Counted from the first letter of the stretch, positions 24,241 through 39,000 are shown. The stretch is DNA of 64,000 bases from Trileptium ribeirensis (GCA_030248225.1 JASANE010003155.1:1-64000), one strand, 5' to 3'. A program made the numbers and translations. Notes: generated by a model not told the origin, from the letters alone.

Positions 24241-26838
24241 AATGCGTTTCCTGTGATGTTGACCGCGGTTGCTGATCATGAATAATTGACGGGTCGAATT
24301 CAAAGCCTGATGCCACCCCGCATCGTAAGATAAAGATTTATATATCATTCATGCCGTAGCAGCGGTTCAGAAGGCTACCCCCTGAGGCCTTGAACCCCCA
24401 CCCCAGGGCCCTTGGCTACCCATCAAAGAGGGTACCAATTTAACCCCTCCTAGGCTCTGTACAGTCTAGGAGCGCGGAAAATTTTTGTAAAATTGAGGAA
24501 AATCTCCAAAAAGTGGGGTGAAATCTGCAAAAATGAGGGTTCGAAGGCGAGAAGAGGCCGTCAACTGTTTGTCACCACTTCCTCCACCACCCCAGCGCGA
24601 ACTACCCCTCCTCACCATCCCCGGCTACCCCTGAGACCTTGGACCATCAGCAAGTATGATATATAGCTATATCGTTGCGGTTATAGTTCTGGAAATCCCA
24701 AGTAGCTGATGGCATGCTTATATGTAAAAATATTAGTCTTTCCGAATTCCGATGCTGTAATCACCAAACATCATGCACAAAACGTTTTAGAACGGCAACC
24801 GTATATGGTATCTTCCCAGTAGATCCCTTCTATATCATTTCATTGGAATCAAAAGTAGTATATTTTGCAAAATTTTGGATTAGAAATGAGTCGTCAAAAA
24901 GACATTGGGAATCCGGAATGTTTGAACCGGCAATTCGCGAATTGGGAATTGCCAAATTCCAAGTTTCATTCACCTAAGTTTTAAGGATACTGTCTGCAAC
25001 GATTAATGTGGGAATCCCTCAGGTTAACTTGGGCCAAACAGTGAGGCTATGACAACGTGAACGCCGAATAATAGTGATCATGTGAACTCTGTAAGTTATT
25101 AGGGAAACGAAATATTTTTAGACATTTTATTTTTTGAAAATTTTAAAATTATAAGATCCATCTTATTGATGTTTTAGGGTTCATTGACGAAGCGACACTG
25201 TGATTTCAGACAAAACGTTAAATTTTAATTTATTTTAAATTGAAAAACAATTCCTAAAATTTCACTTAATCAACAGTATTTGGCAGAGATGGAGCTGGGT
25301 GTTCCGGTCGCCGAATCATTTCGGATCACTTCTGTGACCGGGTCACAGTGTGTGATCTGGCCTGATTCAGAACCCAACAACATCATCTACACTCTAATCA
25401 ACGTAACAGAACAGTGCCTTCTGCCTTTCAGTTAGTTGTCTGTTAGATTCTCCCACAGAGACATAGTGGAAACTTAAATGGTTTTTTTAAGACCTTCCAT
25501 AAAGTTTTGTTTTCTTGTCTTCCACCATAATTTGCCTCGACACCATGGTTTTTCGTTTCTGGGGGTGGGCCTTAGGCTCCTCCACGCTATATAAATAGGG
25601 TCTCATGCGCAGCAAAAAAAAGAAAGACCACAAACAATGAGGGCGGGCACCTCATATAGGAGGATAACCATACCACGAGGGGTGGCTCAAACATTGGGGG
25701 ACAAAACTTTCACACGAGGGGTCCTTTATAACGTAAACGCCGCATAAATTGCTATATCAAGCTCTAATTCGACGATTGTTTTAAACTCGATATATGAAAC
25801 CGGCTAGAATGATGTAAGGGAGGTAGAAGGCCTATGGGCTGTGTTGTTTGGCACCACCATGTCGTGGCTTTGGAAACAATTACAGCGCTGTACAGCACTA
25901 CATATATGTTCTTGTCCATATTTGTTTCATATCCAAGTACTTTCACTCTGCATGCATTTCGCGTATAGCTGACCTCAAACGGCGACTTCTAAGACATGCG
26001 GATCACGCTAGAGAGGTACGCACACAAAATTTTTTATCCCGCGAGTACCCGGCAAAATTTGAGGCTTACCCACTGCCACTAGGCCCGTACCTAGATACTC
26101 AGAGAATTTAGTCCTGCGAAACCCGCAAATTGTAAGCCCATATCAGTGGCTTATCAGGAAGTTCGCCAAACAATTCTACTGCCTTTAAATTTATAATAGT
26201 AGGATTTCATGAAAAATTTTCAAAAAGAGCATGCCGCTCATATCACAAGACGTTATACGATGTGGGATGACGCGATCGAGCCTTCTGTTAGTTGCTCTAC
26301 TTGGGGAGTTTTCCAGTTTTGACCTGCCTTTCCGACTTGTGTTGCCCTACAAACCAACTTTTTTCCAATATATTTTCTTAGGGTAAGGGTGCGGAAGAAA
26401 AGTTGGAAAGGCATTACAACACTCGGGAAGGCGATACCGGTCAAAAGCTGAGAACGGGGAGACAGGACAAAAGTGGAAACCTGTCCCGGCTAAAAGTGGG
26501 ACAAATCAACGAAATAATCACCGTGTTATAAAACAACATATATAACATACTCTTCTTCATGAGCTCTTGATTGTATCGATCCTCTGCTAATCGCTGTTCA
26601 GATTGCACGACGGAGAACGTCACTTTTTAGCTTAACGACATTGAGGCACCTACAAAACCCCATACCTATGATGAGCTCTGGTTGACGCGCCATTTGACCA
26701 CATAAAGTTATGCGTCGTTCACAGATATCTGCGTGCACGGTAGTGTCATGATATACTCTAACCTAGTCTACATAATTTTGTCAATGATATTTTGTAATGA
26801 TACAAATAATAATAAACTAGAAATACATAAAAATATAA
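24241..26838. other. No gene seen downstream of the G-alpha stop
   Basis: C-rich patches at 24370-24470 and 24570-24640 look like transposon relics. The rest is AT-rich. The G-alpha 3' UTR must begin at 26838 and run leftward, but I cannot place its end. Confidence 0.4.
25289..25435 (+). other. Small open frame of 48 codons, unknown
   Basis: It starts MELGVPVAESFRITSVTG, ends at TAG, and is GC-richer than its flanks. The pattern is faintly like a beta-sandwich domain, but this is too short to call. It could be a missed exon of another gene or chance. Confidence 0.12.
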
Positions 26839-27077
26839 TCACTGCATCATAATATATTTCAAATGATCGGTCAATATCGTCGCTTTTACATCGTTAAATA
26901 CGCGTTTGATATTGTCCGTATCGACCGCTGTCGTATAGTGACTAAAGAGCACCTGAGCAGGATCACGTCGTTTGGCAACGAATTTCGTTTTAAGAAACGC
27001 TTGCACTTCGGCTAAAGATTGTGTATCGCCGATGAAATCAGGAAAATATTTACTGATCGGAACGCTTGCAATTTTTT
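26839..27077 (-). CDS. G-alpha exon 9 (residues 281-358 and stop)
   Basis: This exon encodes [17 protein letters not shown], the TTAVDT guanine-binding loop, and the receptor-contacting C-terminal helix ending DHLKYIMMQ followed by TGA. The IMMQ tail fits the IMLQ or LMLQ tail of G12/13 and lacks the Cys at -4 that pertussis toxin modifies in Gi. The acceptor ends TTTAAAG. I saw no convincing AATAAA close downstream, so the 3' UTR is undefined. Confidence 0.95.
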
Positions 27078-30000
27078 CTTTAAAGTAAAAGTTATGAATA
27101 TAGCACGTCATTACTTTGTGTCCAACAGAGAACGATATATTCGAGATGATAATAGCAAGCAAATTATAGGAGCGCAAGCAGTAATAAAAAGAAATGCTTT
27201 CCAGCTGCTCAGCAGACCTAGCCAGTCGATCACTTTCCAAATTCCCACACACAAGTTTGTGTGGTTACACCCCATTAGCTAAAACCCCCACGTTCAATTA
27301 AATCCAATAATTTTAACGTGTCAAAATTTAAGTTTTGTACATAAAATGTTTTAAACATTAATTTTAATTATATACCACTATTTGAAACGGAGGAGCAAAG
27401 CGAGCGGAGTTTCTAGTGAGGGCGCTAGCGGGGAATGTCGTGAAAATTTCTCTTTTTGTCTGACGCTATTATTCATAGCTCATTTTTGGATGGACGGATT
27501 TCGACAAATTTTTTGTTCGACAGCAAAATCGGCGATAATGTTCCCTTTAGTTGAACGTGAACATTTCCGACCCCATCTTCCGGGAAGGGTTCTTTGCCAA
27601 ACCTAGCCATACGATCCCACTCTCTCCGCCCATATATATATATCACAGGGTTCATATCGAAAAATGGAAGACATCATACAATCAGCTCATCGAGAACTAC
27701 GACTTTGCTGACTATGACTTTTGTAGGACCATTCCTTGGACCGCTGTGGACCAGAATATATTACATCGACCGTTTGCCAGAAATAACGATTTTCCAAATT
27801 TCGCCGTGTTATTGCTTGTTTTTTACTTTACAACGAGTGCATTATATTAGGCTATCAAACAGACTGGATATGATGGTTTTGCTATCTAGAGTCCAACTTG
27901 ACTATATTATACCTTTTCTTGGGAGTCGAAGAATTTTTTGGTTCGACGAATTTTTTCAAAATATAGTTCGTTTTCATTTGATTATGCGCTATGTGCAGGG
28001 CATCAAGAATGCTTTATATAGGTATTTATTGAGGCTGAATACAATGATTTGGTTAGTGTCCACTTTCAAGACTTTTCAATTGGCTTATGGTCAATGCACC
28101 CGATGTCTAGAAAATAGTCTGTCTTCATTTGTTTGGTTACGTATTGCGTACATGTAACCAAGAATCGTCTATATAAATTTTGAGGTAGGCTGAATACGAC
28201 CGTTTTGTTATCTAGAGAACAACGCAAATACTCGATGCGTTGGCAGTTGTTTTCGGTGGGCTTACGGTCAACGAGGTTTTAGGGTTTTCAATGGGTTCAC
28301 GGTACAAGATGTTTTAGGATGCTATATTCATCAAACACATTCTGTTACATGTGATTAAACAAAATAACTTAAAAATGAAACCATGCTAGCTCTGTTTAAC
28401 CCTCGCTTGTGAGTTATGCGGAAGTAAAAGTACATGAAAATCTGAAATATTGAGCATTTTAAACAAAAAATATCCCCCCGCTTCTCCGAGAATCAACATG
28501 GGGACTGCGAGAAGTTCCCCGCCCTCCACATTCAGGAAGGCTGTGGCAATCAAGTGGACGTTAGCGAAACACCTGGACATAGCATCGGAACAGCAACAAT
28601 TAAATTTTTCGTTGTATTACATAAAGCATTGTGGTAATATAAAGTAGTGTACCGGGGCAAGAACTCTACCGTGGCCGGTGTCGGGGCTAGCCTATCGGGG
28701 CCGGAACCGGGGCTAGCCTATCGGGGCCGAAACCGGGGCTAGCCTATCGGGGCCGGGGCTAGCAGAAAAGTACTGTGTTCGATTTTCCATCGCATACAGA
28801 GCATATATACAATATATACATACGTGTCGACAGGAGGGTGGGAGAGAATATCTCGAACGCTAATAGGTGGTCATTTGATGTTTAAGATGACGAAAATGAC
28901 GTTAAGATTGACCCATCGCACAAAGGTCAAAGCGGCGGTATATCCAATGCTAATGCCTTTGGTCCGCAAATTTCTAGCGCCGCCTCCGACAACAGTTAGT
29001 AGCGAGAGGCTGTTGAGTTCAAGTGGCATGGTTTGCAATGAAGAAAGAAATCGTTTACTTCCTGAACGACTAGAGATGTTGGTATACTTGGCGAAAAATT
29101 TGCCAGCAGCAGATTTTGACTATTAAGATTTTTGTATTCATTAACTTGACGTTGAAGCGTACGCTGTATAACAGTTTAAAAAACTCTTGCAGCAACCGAC
29201 ACCAGCTTTGGTATTAGAATTTCTTTCACTTTCGAATTTCAATTTATCAGTTTCGAATAACAATGATTAGATTTTGAAAACTACAGTGATTGTGACAACT
29301 ATATATAGGGTTGTTGAATTTCGGCTCCGACTAATCACATATAACGCTTCTATTGTTGCAGTTGAAGAGGTAATGAACGTGTAATCGAACTGGCAGGGAA
29401 TAACTGAAACTGAAATTTGCCTGAACCGGAACCAGCAACCGGAACCGTCCATTTAAACCGGATCCGGAACTTGGTCTTCGAAATTTATATAGTAAAATAG
29501 ATTAAGGAAGAAATGAAGGTATAGTGGATTTAAAATGCATTAAAAATCACTTTTACATTAAACTTAATGTTTTGCGATGGTATTATTACCTTTCTGAAAC
29601 TTTAAAGAGACTGAGGAAGCTAATAATGTTTATTTATCGATCAAATATGTCGATTTTTGAACACCCAGAGCAAAAAATGCCTTCCACTCTACACCATTGC
29701 GTATACTGCGTCAAATCTAATATGCTTACAAAGCTTGGAGCTTAGAATACACACTTTCGCTTTGTCTCCAGTCGCCTTCCTTTACTACACATACGTTTGT
29801 TACATGTTCTTCTGTAGGAAACTTGAAATTATTAGTTTATATGATTCTAAGAGAAAATAATAGATAGAAGGCAATTTTCTGATCAGGTACACTGTTTAGG
29901 CTAGCGTTAGACAAACAGCGCCCGTAAGTTAGACGATAATGATGATAACTTTCTAATCAGAATGCTGTAAATGAGACACACTGCGATGCTGCTCGCACAG

Positions 30001-33000
30001 TTTCAATAAATACAGTTCTTTGCCAAGAAAGCAGTTTATAGCTGCGTTGCAGATAACATTAGTTTACTTCAATTTAGACTGATTTACCAAGTTTACAAGC
30101 GCATTGGCGGGTTCTTGAAGCAATTTATGTTAGCCAAGCATACCCAAAGTACTTCTGTGTTAGCCGTTCTGTTACCGAACTGGACCGGTTTAATTGAAAC
30201 GTACCGCAAAGACTTCTGGATGTGTAAAATAGCTGCTACAAGCAACGACCTGGCTTTGATTTGTTAACAAACTCCTGCAGGTTATTATGAAAAAATCCTA
30301 CTGCAATTATGTGCCCTACTTACGTTGCAAACGGCAAATTGCTTAGTTAATCTTTTCTTTTGCTTGGTTGTATTGGAACTTGATCATTGTATAATATATA
30401 TTACATATGTTTGGATCACAGATGAAGCAAAAACGTGGAAAATTTCAAACAAACTTTTTAAACCGGAATTCCGGTTCCGGTATGGTTTTTGCCCTTTGCC
30501 GGAACCGCAACCGGAACACGGTTTTCGCCGGGACCGAAATTCCGGTTACTCCCTGCGAACTGGGTAGACGAATTTACTGCCACCATTACGTATTATAGTT
30601 CATGTTCAAACCATATGACGCGGAATAAAACATCCCTAATCAAAAATATTTTTATCAAAAGAAAAACCACATCCAAATTTTGTCTGTATTATACGTAATA
30701 ATCGTGTTGAAATATCAAAAACTAAACACAAATCGTTTTGACATTTTAGTTTATTCGGTTAATAAACTGTACGTTTTGAGCTAAAGTTCACAGTTTCAAA
30801 AAGGTGATGTGGAATTTGCACTATCCTAGTTAGTATCAAGCATTATATCTTCAGCTAAAGCTCCAGATTGTTTATCTGTTCTACTAATTTGGTGGCAAAA
30901 AATTTTGCTGAAGCAGTAGCCCCGGCGCCTAAATTTTACCTTTTCCGGGCCAGTTGGGGCTCCGACATTGTCAAATCTGAGCTAAGCCCCGGTATATCCC
31001 TAATATAAAGTAATCATTTTCAATAACCCATTGGCAATTAGTCCCACAAATCAACAGAAAAATTTTATCAATCAAATCAAGAGTTCCAGCAAAAATAGAT
31101 TCTTGTCAAAGAAAGCCATAATGGTAAAAGTACTGAACAGTTTATTTTTTACACACTGACTACTCAGTTTCTCATAACACAAAGCATATTTCGGAGAATA
31201 AACAAAACAACTACTTACCTTGAAGCAAATCAGTTTTATTCAAAAATAAAATAATCGATACATTGACGAAGCACCGATGATTGACCACAACCTCGAAAAC
31301 TTCGATCGACTCCACAATTCGATTACGCTGGTTGTCTTCCTTTAGCCGCTTTAATTAAAGTAATACAAAATATTTATGTAGAATGATCGTCGCGTATATT
31401 TACAATAGCTCCGTGTTCAGTACTAAGTTAGAAAACAAAATAAGGACAATACCTAATAACTTGCAAGTGAAGGTGAAACGAAACGAGCGTGGATTCATTT
31501 TCAGTTATCACTTTGTTTAATCACATGTAACAGTTTATGTCTGATGAATGTACCATCCTAAATCATCTTGAATCCTTTACCCATTGAAAACCCTAAAACC
31601 TCGTCGAAGCTAAACGTAGCGAAAACAGCTGACAACGCATGAAGTATTTGTGCTGTTCTAAAGATAACCAAAACTTTATATTCAGCCTACCGGAAAACCT
31701 ATATAGATAATATAGTTGGTGACCTGTACGCAATACGTAACCAAACTAAAGATATACTACATTCTGGAAATAGGATTCGCTGACCCAAAATCTTACGAAC
31801 ATGGGGATTTGCAAAATGAGAGGGCCCCTCCAAACCCCACTGTCGACAGGCCAGGATAACCAAACCATAGTATTCAGGCTACTGGAACACCTTTATAGAC
31901 AATAATTCTTGAACTAAACCTAAACCCATTGAAAACCCATCAAAGTCATGAAATATGCACCGTAGACCCTAGATAATGAAATCATTGTATTCAGCATACC
32001 GAAAAACCTACATAATAGACTATTTTTGATGCCGTGTATCAAACTATTAAAGACCAATTATTTTCTGGAAATCGGGTTCATTGACCCTAAACCCAATGAA
32101 AACGTCTGAAAAGGCATAAGATACTCGTGCTTGACTCTAGATAACCAAACCACCGTATTCAGCATACTGGAAAACCTATTTAGATAACTCTTTGTGACAT
32201 GTACGCAATACCTAACCAAACAAGTGAAGACAGACTATATTCTAGAAATCGGCTTTATAACTATTAACAATAACTATTATTTTGTGCTGGACCTTTTAAA
32301 TTATTGATCATAAACCCATTGAAACCGCATGAAATATACACCGTGGATGCAAGATAACTAAATCATTACATTCAGCCTTAAAAATACCTATAAATAAACC
32401 ATTCTTGATGCTCTCCGCGCAATACATAACCAAACAAATGAAAATTGAGTAAATTCATTTAGACTTCATTTCGAAAATTGAGTTCGTCGACCGTAAAACC
32501 CTCGAAACCCTATGAAAATGTGTAATATAGTAGTCAGGTTAGACGCTTGATAGCAAAAACATCGTATTCAACGTGCCTGATAACCTATAAGCCACTCATT
32601 GTTAGGTAAAACACGCTGAAAATTGAAAAAATCGCTATTTCTGGCAAACGAAATATATTCCTAGGGAGTGGTCCCACCAAAACTCCATGGTCAGCAAAGT
32701 CGTAGATCTCGATAAGCTGATTCCTGGTATTTTTCGATACGAAGCCGGTGTCCAGAGATATGCGCTGCGAAACAGTGGTACCCGTATGGCCAGATTTAGC
32801 AAAGAACCCTTTAAAATCTTTTTTGCTACGTTGATCACGAAGCTGGGACCTGAGCTGTTTGCGTTCAAATATAGGACACATCACCGTCACTTTTGTTAAA
32901 TAGATATATTATATATAATTCGTAGCTTGTCTTAGCAGGACTGTGCATTTTGAGTGTTGAGTATGTAATCTACAGATATGTACACAGCTACATTTATATT

Positions 33001-36000
33001 TATTATATTTACGTTCCGCATTGAGTTTACCAGACTGACTTGTTAGACTCATTGATGCGTGTTACAAGACTGGTCTGACGGTAATCTACAGACATGTACA
33101 CAGCTACAATCAAATTGAGCGCGTTAAATTACAAAAGACACCATGAATTTCTCTACAAAACTCCTATATAGCTCGAGCCGTTGCGGAGATATAACCATTT
33201 TCGTATATTTTTGGCACATGGGCCCTTTGATGAACCATTTTGACCCAGCCCTGCAGCGTAAACACCGACTATGGCAGCATACTACTTGCAGGTATATCGA
33301 GGATGAATTGCTCTAAAAATGATATTAAAAACATCCATACAGCTTGAGCTTTTGGAGATATGACCATTTTCCAGTAACTTTGGTCTTTTTGGCCCATTGA
33401 AAACACCTTTTTCACAAAGCTCTGCGGCGTAAATAATAATATCAGCACACTGTTTCTTGACAATAGTAGGACACCATTTGCAGCTATATAGAGAATGAAT
33501 TGCTCCGCCAAATGAGACCAAAACACATATACGGATCGAGTGGTTGCGGATATATTACTATTTTCGTGTATTTTGGGTCCCATTGACACCTCTTTTGACT
33601 CAACCTTACCGTGCAAATAATGACTATAGCAGCACACAATTTTCAGCTACATAGAGGATGAATTATTGCTCTGCAAAATAAGACCGAAAACGCCTATATA
33701 AATCAAGTGTTTGTGGAAATTTTATAATTTTAGTGTATTTTCGGTTCCATGGGTCCATTCAAAAACCGTTTTTGACACATACTTGCAGCGTAAATAATGA
33801 AAATAGCAGCACGCAATCTTCAGCTCGCTAGAGGATGAATGCTCTACAAGATGAGACCAAAAAACACCAACATTATATAGAGTCGTTGTGGAGATATTAC
33901 CATATTTGTGTATTTTGGGTCTCGTGGACCCATGTTAGAACCCGTTTTTACCCAAATCCTACACTTTAAGGGAACCACATAGCATTTCATTATATATTAT
34001 CGCATAGGAGCTTACTTGCTCTACAAATGAGTGCAATTTCACCCAGGTATCTACACAGGTTGTCGAGTCAAAACAAATAACGTGACTTTTGGGCCCCCGA
34101 CCCGAAACTCTTTGACTCGCTTTCAGACGGAGATGTTGGAATTGGTTTTCGCGTCTAACAAATAGAGATTTCATGCTGTTAAATCAACTATCAATCAATC
34201 CGCAAAGCCAAAATTTAGTTATGCGTGTCACCAACGTATAACGAACGCTGCCACATTTCACCACTGTCACGGTCAGTAAGAATAATTCTTCGTTTCGCTC
34301 CTTTCACTCACTTCTCTCTCACTCAGAACTCAATTTATTGTACCAACCTGATCGTACTCCGATGAAGCTACCATAAAGAGAATGCTTGTGAGCGTCTGAT
34401 TAAAACACATAAACCATTTCTGACGCTGAGATCGCTGACCGCCGACGTCGATAAACCTAAACAGTTAGTAGTTGATAAAATGCATTACGTGCCAGAAATG
34501 ACTGTCGGTTTCGAGCGTATGTAAATCGCGCCGTACTGTAAACACCATGTGAGCAGCAAGCAAAAACAAGAATGGTAAAACTAGCAGCGGTCAACTCTGG
34601 CTAGTGTTGTAGACAACTCAGTAAATTTCGAAAACGCTGATGCTAAATCTAATCTAACCCAAATGTTACATTTTTAACAACTATTACCTGGTAACTACTA
34701 AAAATAGCCGAAACACGAAAGATTACAACATAAACTGTTAAGCCTCATTATTATGCTTGTTTTACAACGAAAAACGTTTCTATATTTTAACAGCACACAT
34801 TCAATAAGAATCTAGTAAATGACATCGCTATGTTAAAGGACGGAATTTGACAGAGTAAACGCCAAACAATTTGGAACATGAAAAACCACATTGTAATCGA
34901 CACACAGCGGAGCTGTAGTAAAAATAGTATGTATACAAGATAATATACTGGTGAGCGAATGGAAGTGGAGCGACCACGGCCGCTAAGAAATATTAGCTTT
35001 CCTTGTGACTGTGTACTATTTCAAATGTGATGTGTGAAAATGGTCTGACCCCAAAGGGCTAAACCGTGCTAACAATCCCAAAACCAAAGTTTTGTGTTTG
35101 GGTCGGACCCTGAAGCTAGCCATACCCCTTGGAAAGATACGATACAGTAAGAACAGATATCCGACGGCTACACCGTGGTTGAAAACCTATATAAAAATAT
35201 TCTAACGCTCCCACCCCAAAATAACATGCCACAAAAACAAAAAAGATCTCCTGCGCCAATACGTTGGCAAACCTCAAAACACCTATACCCATCCCCCTAG
35301 TACATCTTACAACAACCATAGGTCTCCAACAGCAATAAAATTGTATTACGCGTGCTTGAAGACCTATATAAGGATAGCGTGACGCTCGTACCCCGCAAAA
35401 CAATATGTCAGATACAAAACATGGTGTTCTGTAAAAATGGGTCGACATTTGAACCCATAGCGCCCATGGAGTAACCTTCCAAAAAGTGCGTACAGCCAAG
35501 TTGTAATTGATGAGCTGATTTCGGAAGGCGGACTCTGTGTTTCGCTGCGAAGCCTCTATCTCGACATATAAGTCGCAAAAGATAGATACCCGGATGACCA
35601 AATAAAAAATGTGACGCTTGCCTCTTTGAGGCCGAGTTTGACCAGGAGAAGTGGTCGGCGGGTTTAGCGACTATTAAAGGGGAAAAACGACTAAATTCGA
35701 CCAAACAATATGTGATGATCCATATATTCGTCGATGAGTTATGATATCCACAGAAGGACAAGAATTTTTTACGATTTTTGCGGTTGGAAAAGTTATAGGC
35801 GTAAACTCCGCTCCGTCAGTTTCAATTGTAAACATATATTGAATTAAAAACGATCACCGCCATAGACAAATTTTTCACTTGTATGGCAAATTTTTTGTGC
35901 ATTCAATTTCCAAAAAATATATGGCAACATATTTTAGCCACGGGAAGTACCATTTGTCAGTGCTACACTTTTCTCGAAATGATTGACCTGACATGTACAT

Positions 36001-39000
36001 TTTGTGTTACGTCAGCAATGCAACTTTAGTTAAACAAAACTACATGTTACTATAACCGCAATCAATGTATTTTAAATTTTTGTAGAGACAATATTTTAAA
36101 TACCATAATTATAGTTGAAATGTAGACATTATAGAAACAACAAATGATTTGAATAAAAATTTGTAGAGGCATGTTATACCTTATACGATGTTGTGTTTAT
36201 TCGACCTACTTCCTCCAACAAGACTCTTTGACTGAAGTATCGGTTATCTCCATCGATGGTTTCTTGCTGGATACCAGCTACGAAGATGGTAATAGCCAAA
36301 TAAAAAGAGCAAGCGCGATAATCAACGACGGCAGAAAAGCATGAAAATTGAAGGCTTTAGGTCTCTTGCAGCCAGAAGATCAACAATTTCTGGTTGGAGA
36401 CTATTTCAAACAGAGAAGAAGCCAGTTAAAGTATATTTTAGAAATTTCAACTGGGAACTCTAAACATTTTGTGGCTCACAAGTACAAAACTTCGCTCGAT
36501 CCGCTTCAATAAATTTTATCCCGTAACAGTATTTGTATAAATAGATTATTCTGCAGTTCACCGACATATATGAAAGACACCGCTATGCCACATCGCCACC
36601 ACTATGCGACGCGCCTGGTATCTATGAAGAGTAACAAATTATAAAAGCCACTCTGACCAAAGTTCACATTACAGTTTGTATACATTGCTCGCCAAATGTA
36701 GACCCTAGGCGAAGGTGAAACGGAGCCAGAGTGGTTTCATTTTTATGTTATAATAATTTTGGTTAATCACCTGTAACAGACTGTGTTTGATGCATATACC
36801 ACCCTAAAACCTCTTGAACTCTGAATCTATTTAGAATCCTAAAACCTCGTCGACCCTAAACCCATCGAAAACAATTGACAACGCATCCAGTATTTGCGCT
36901 GTCTCTAGGTAACCAAACCATCGTATTCGGCTACAGGGAAACCTAGACAATTCTTGATGACCTGTATGCAATACGTAACCAAACAACTGAAGACAGATTA
37001 TATTCCGTAAATCGTGTTCATTGACCATAAACCCATTGATTGAAAACTCATGAAAAGGCATGAAATATGCACACTGGACTCTATATAACCAAATATAGTT
37101 GTATTCAGCGTACCGAAAACCTCTATATAATCTATTTTTAGGTCATGTACCAAAGTACTGAAAATATGCTGCTTTCTGGAAACTGGGTTCATTGACCCTA
37201 GTCTGAAAAGGCATAAGATGCTCATGTTGGACTTTAGATAACAAAACCATCATATTCAGCATACCGGAAAACCTATAAATAATCAGACAAATGAAAACAC
37301 ACATTTTGGATATCGGGTTCGTCGACCGTAAAACCCTTGAAACCCCGTGAAAAGGTATAATATAAAGTTGGACTTCCGATAACAAAACCATCGTATTCAG
37401 CATAACGGAAAACCTATACAGACATTTTCCTCACGACCTGTAGGCAATACGTAGCCAAATAACTAATAGCAAAACCATTTAGCGTGCTTGATAACCTAAT
37501 CGACATCAATAACACGAAATCTAAAAAAAACTGATATTTCTGGTAAAGGTTCGATGAACTATATGCGGACCAGGGCAGCCCGACAAAAAGTGTTGCAACA
37601 AAGTTACACAACTCGATGAGCTTATTCTGCATGTTGTCTCCATTTTTCGATGCGAAGCCCGTACCGCGAGATATTTGCTGTGAAAGACTGGTACCCGTGT
37701 ATTCGGATATGGAAAAGAACCCATAAAAACATGTTTTTTGCCATTTTGACGCGGAGGATGGAGTTGGAGCTGTTAATGTTCAACTAAACGATACATCGTC
37801 GCCGGTTTTGCTATTGAATAAAAAATTTACATAAATCCATCCATTCGAAGATGAGTTATGAATGATAGAAACAGACAAAAAGAAAATTTCACGATTTTGC
37901 TCCTAGAGCCTTCAGTGGAAACACCGTTCGGTTCGTTCTATCCGTTTGAACAAGAATCAAAAACTATTTCATCTATAAAATTTCATTGTATCAAGGCATA
38001 CCGAAATGGAACATTCTGTATGTTGACTACGTAGTCTCGAATATTCCGAGTGGCTTTGCGACAAAATAGAACATCGCGATTAGTTGGAACATAGTTCTGT
38101 AATAAAAACCAAAAATAACATCCTATGCAATACCATCGAGACACGCGGATTGTCAAATCCCTCATGACGAACGAGCAAGTCAAATAAACAAAAACTTTCA
38201 ACTGAACCGGCCAGAGATTTAAGAAACCGATATCGATAAATAAACATAGACACACAATAAATTACATTGTCACTAAAATTAATTAAAATTACATTGCAAT
38301 ATCACTAAACATTTGAAAGTCTAGTATACAATAAAGTTTGTTAATAAGCTGATTTTACATTATAATGCAAAAATACACGAACTAAATTGTATTTAAATAC
38401 TACTAATTGTATTTTGTTAATCACAAATGAAACAGGCTACACGACAATTATTACTATCAACACTAATGCACCGTAGAATTAAAGTAAATGCAGTATAGAC
38501 TTAAATATTACGTGAACACGCCAAAATCAATAAAATTATATAGGAAATCAAAACAGAAAACTTGAGAGACTCGCTGCTGTGGTCACTACGCCTAAATTCC
38601 AAAACATACAGCCCAAATTTTGCACCATACAACGTTAACATTAAAATAGTATCGAACATAATCATGAGTCACTGTCATTAAAAATCAACTTACTGGCAAC
38701 GATATCCTTTTGATATGGTCAAAGAAATATTTACACGAATCGTTCTGAAATACAATCAAACTATGCCTAACCACAACCAATATATTTTGGATATCAGTAT
38801 TAAAAACACATTATAGGGCGACTCGAAAACGGAGTGAAACAGTCTCCAGTTAATGCGGCGTACAAGTCGGACTGATTACCTGATAATTACGAAAATTATG
38901 CATCTGAGCTTCAGCAGCCAAGCTAAGATATACTCTCGTGTCCAAAACCCAAATACAACGGCTTAAACAAAAATATGTTATACAAAGATTCGGTGCATCT

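Larger units (their letters stand above)
28647..31000. mobile_element. Internally deleted hAT element with transposase C-terminus (intron 8)
   Basis: The ends pair as GTGTACCGGGGC on the left and, reading inward on the other strand, GGGATATACCGGGGC on the right. The 12-bp string TAATATAAAGTA flanks both sides (28635-28646 and 31001-31012), which includes the 8-bp duplication expected of hAT elements. Inside are 26-bp subterminal repeats and a piece coding for the hAT dimerisation domain. A second hAT-type element is inserted within it (29394-30555). Without that insert, only about 1.2 kb remain, too short for an active transposase. Confidence 0.8.

Noticed and set aside
27594..28157. 187-codon open frame on the plus strand
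   Set aside because: It lies inside repeat family B; homologous copies have different frames and stops, and it shows no domain.
35116..35761. Overlapping 161- and 117-codon open frames
   Set aside because: Both are in repeat family B copy 3 and have no recognisable domain or conserved frame.
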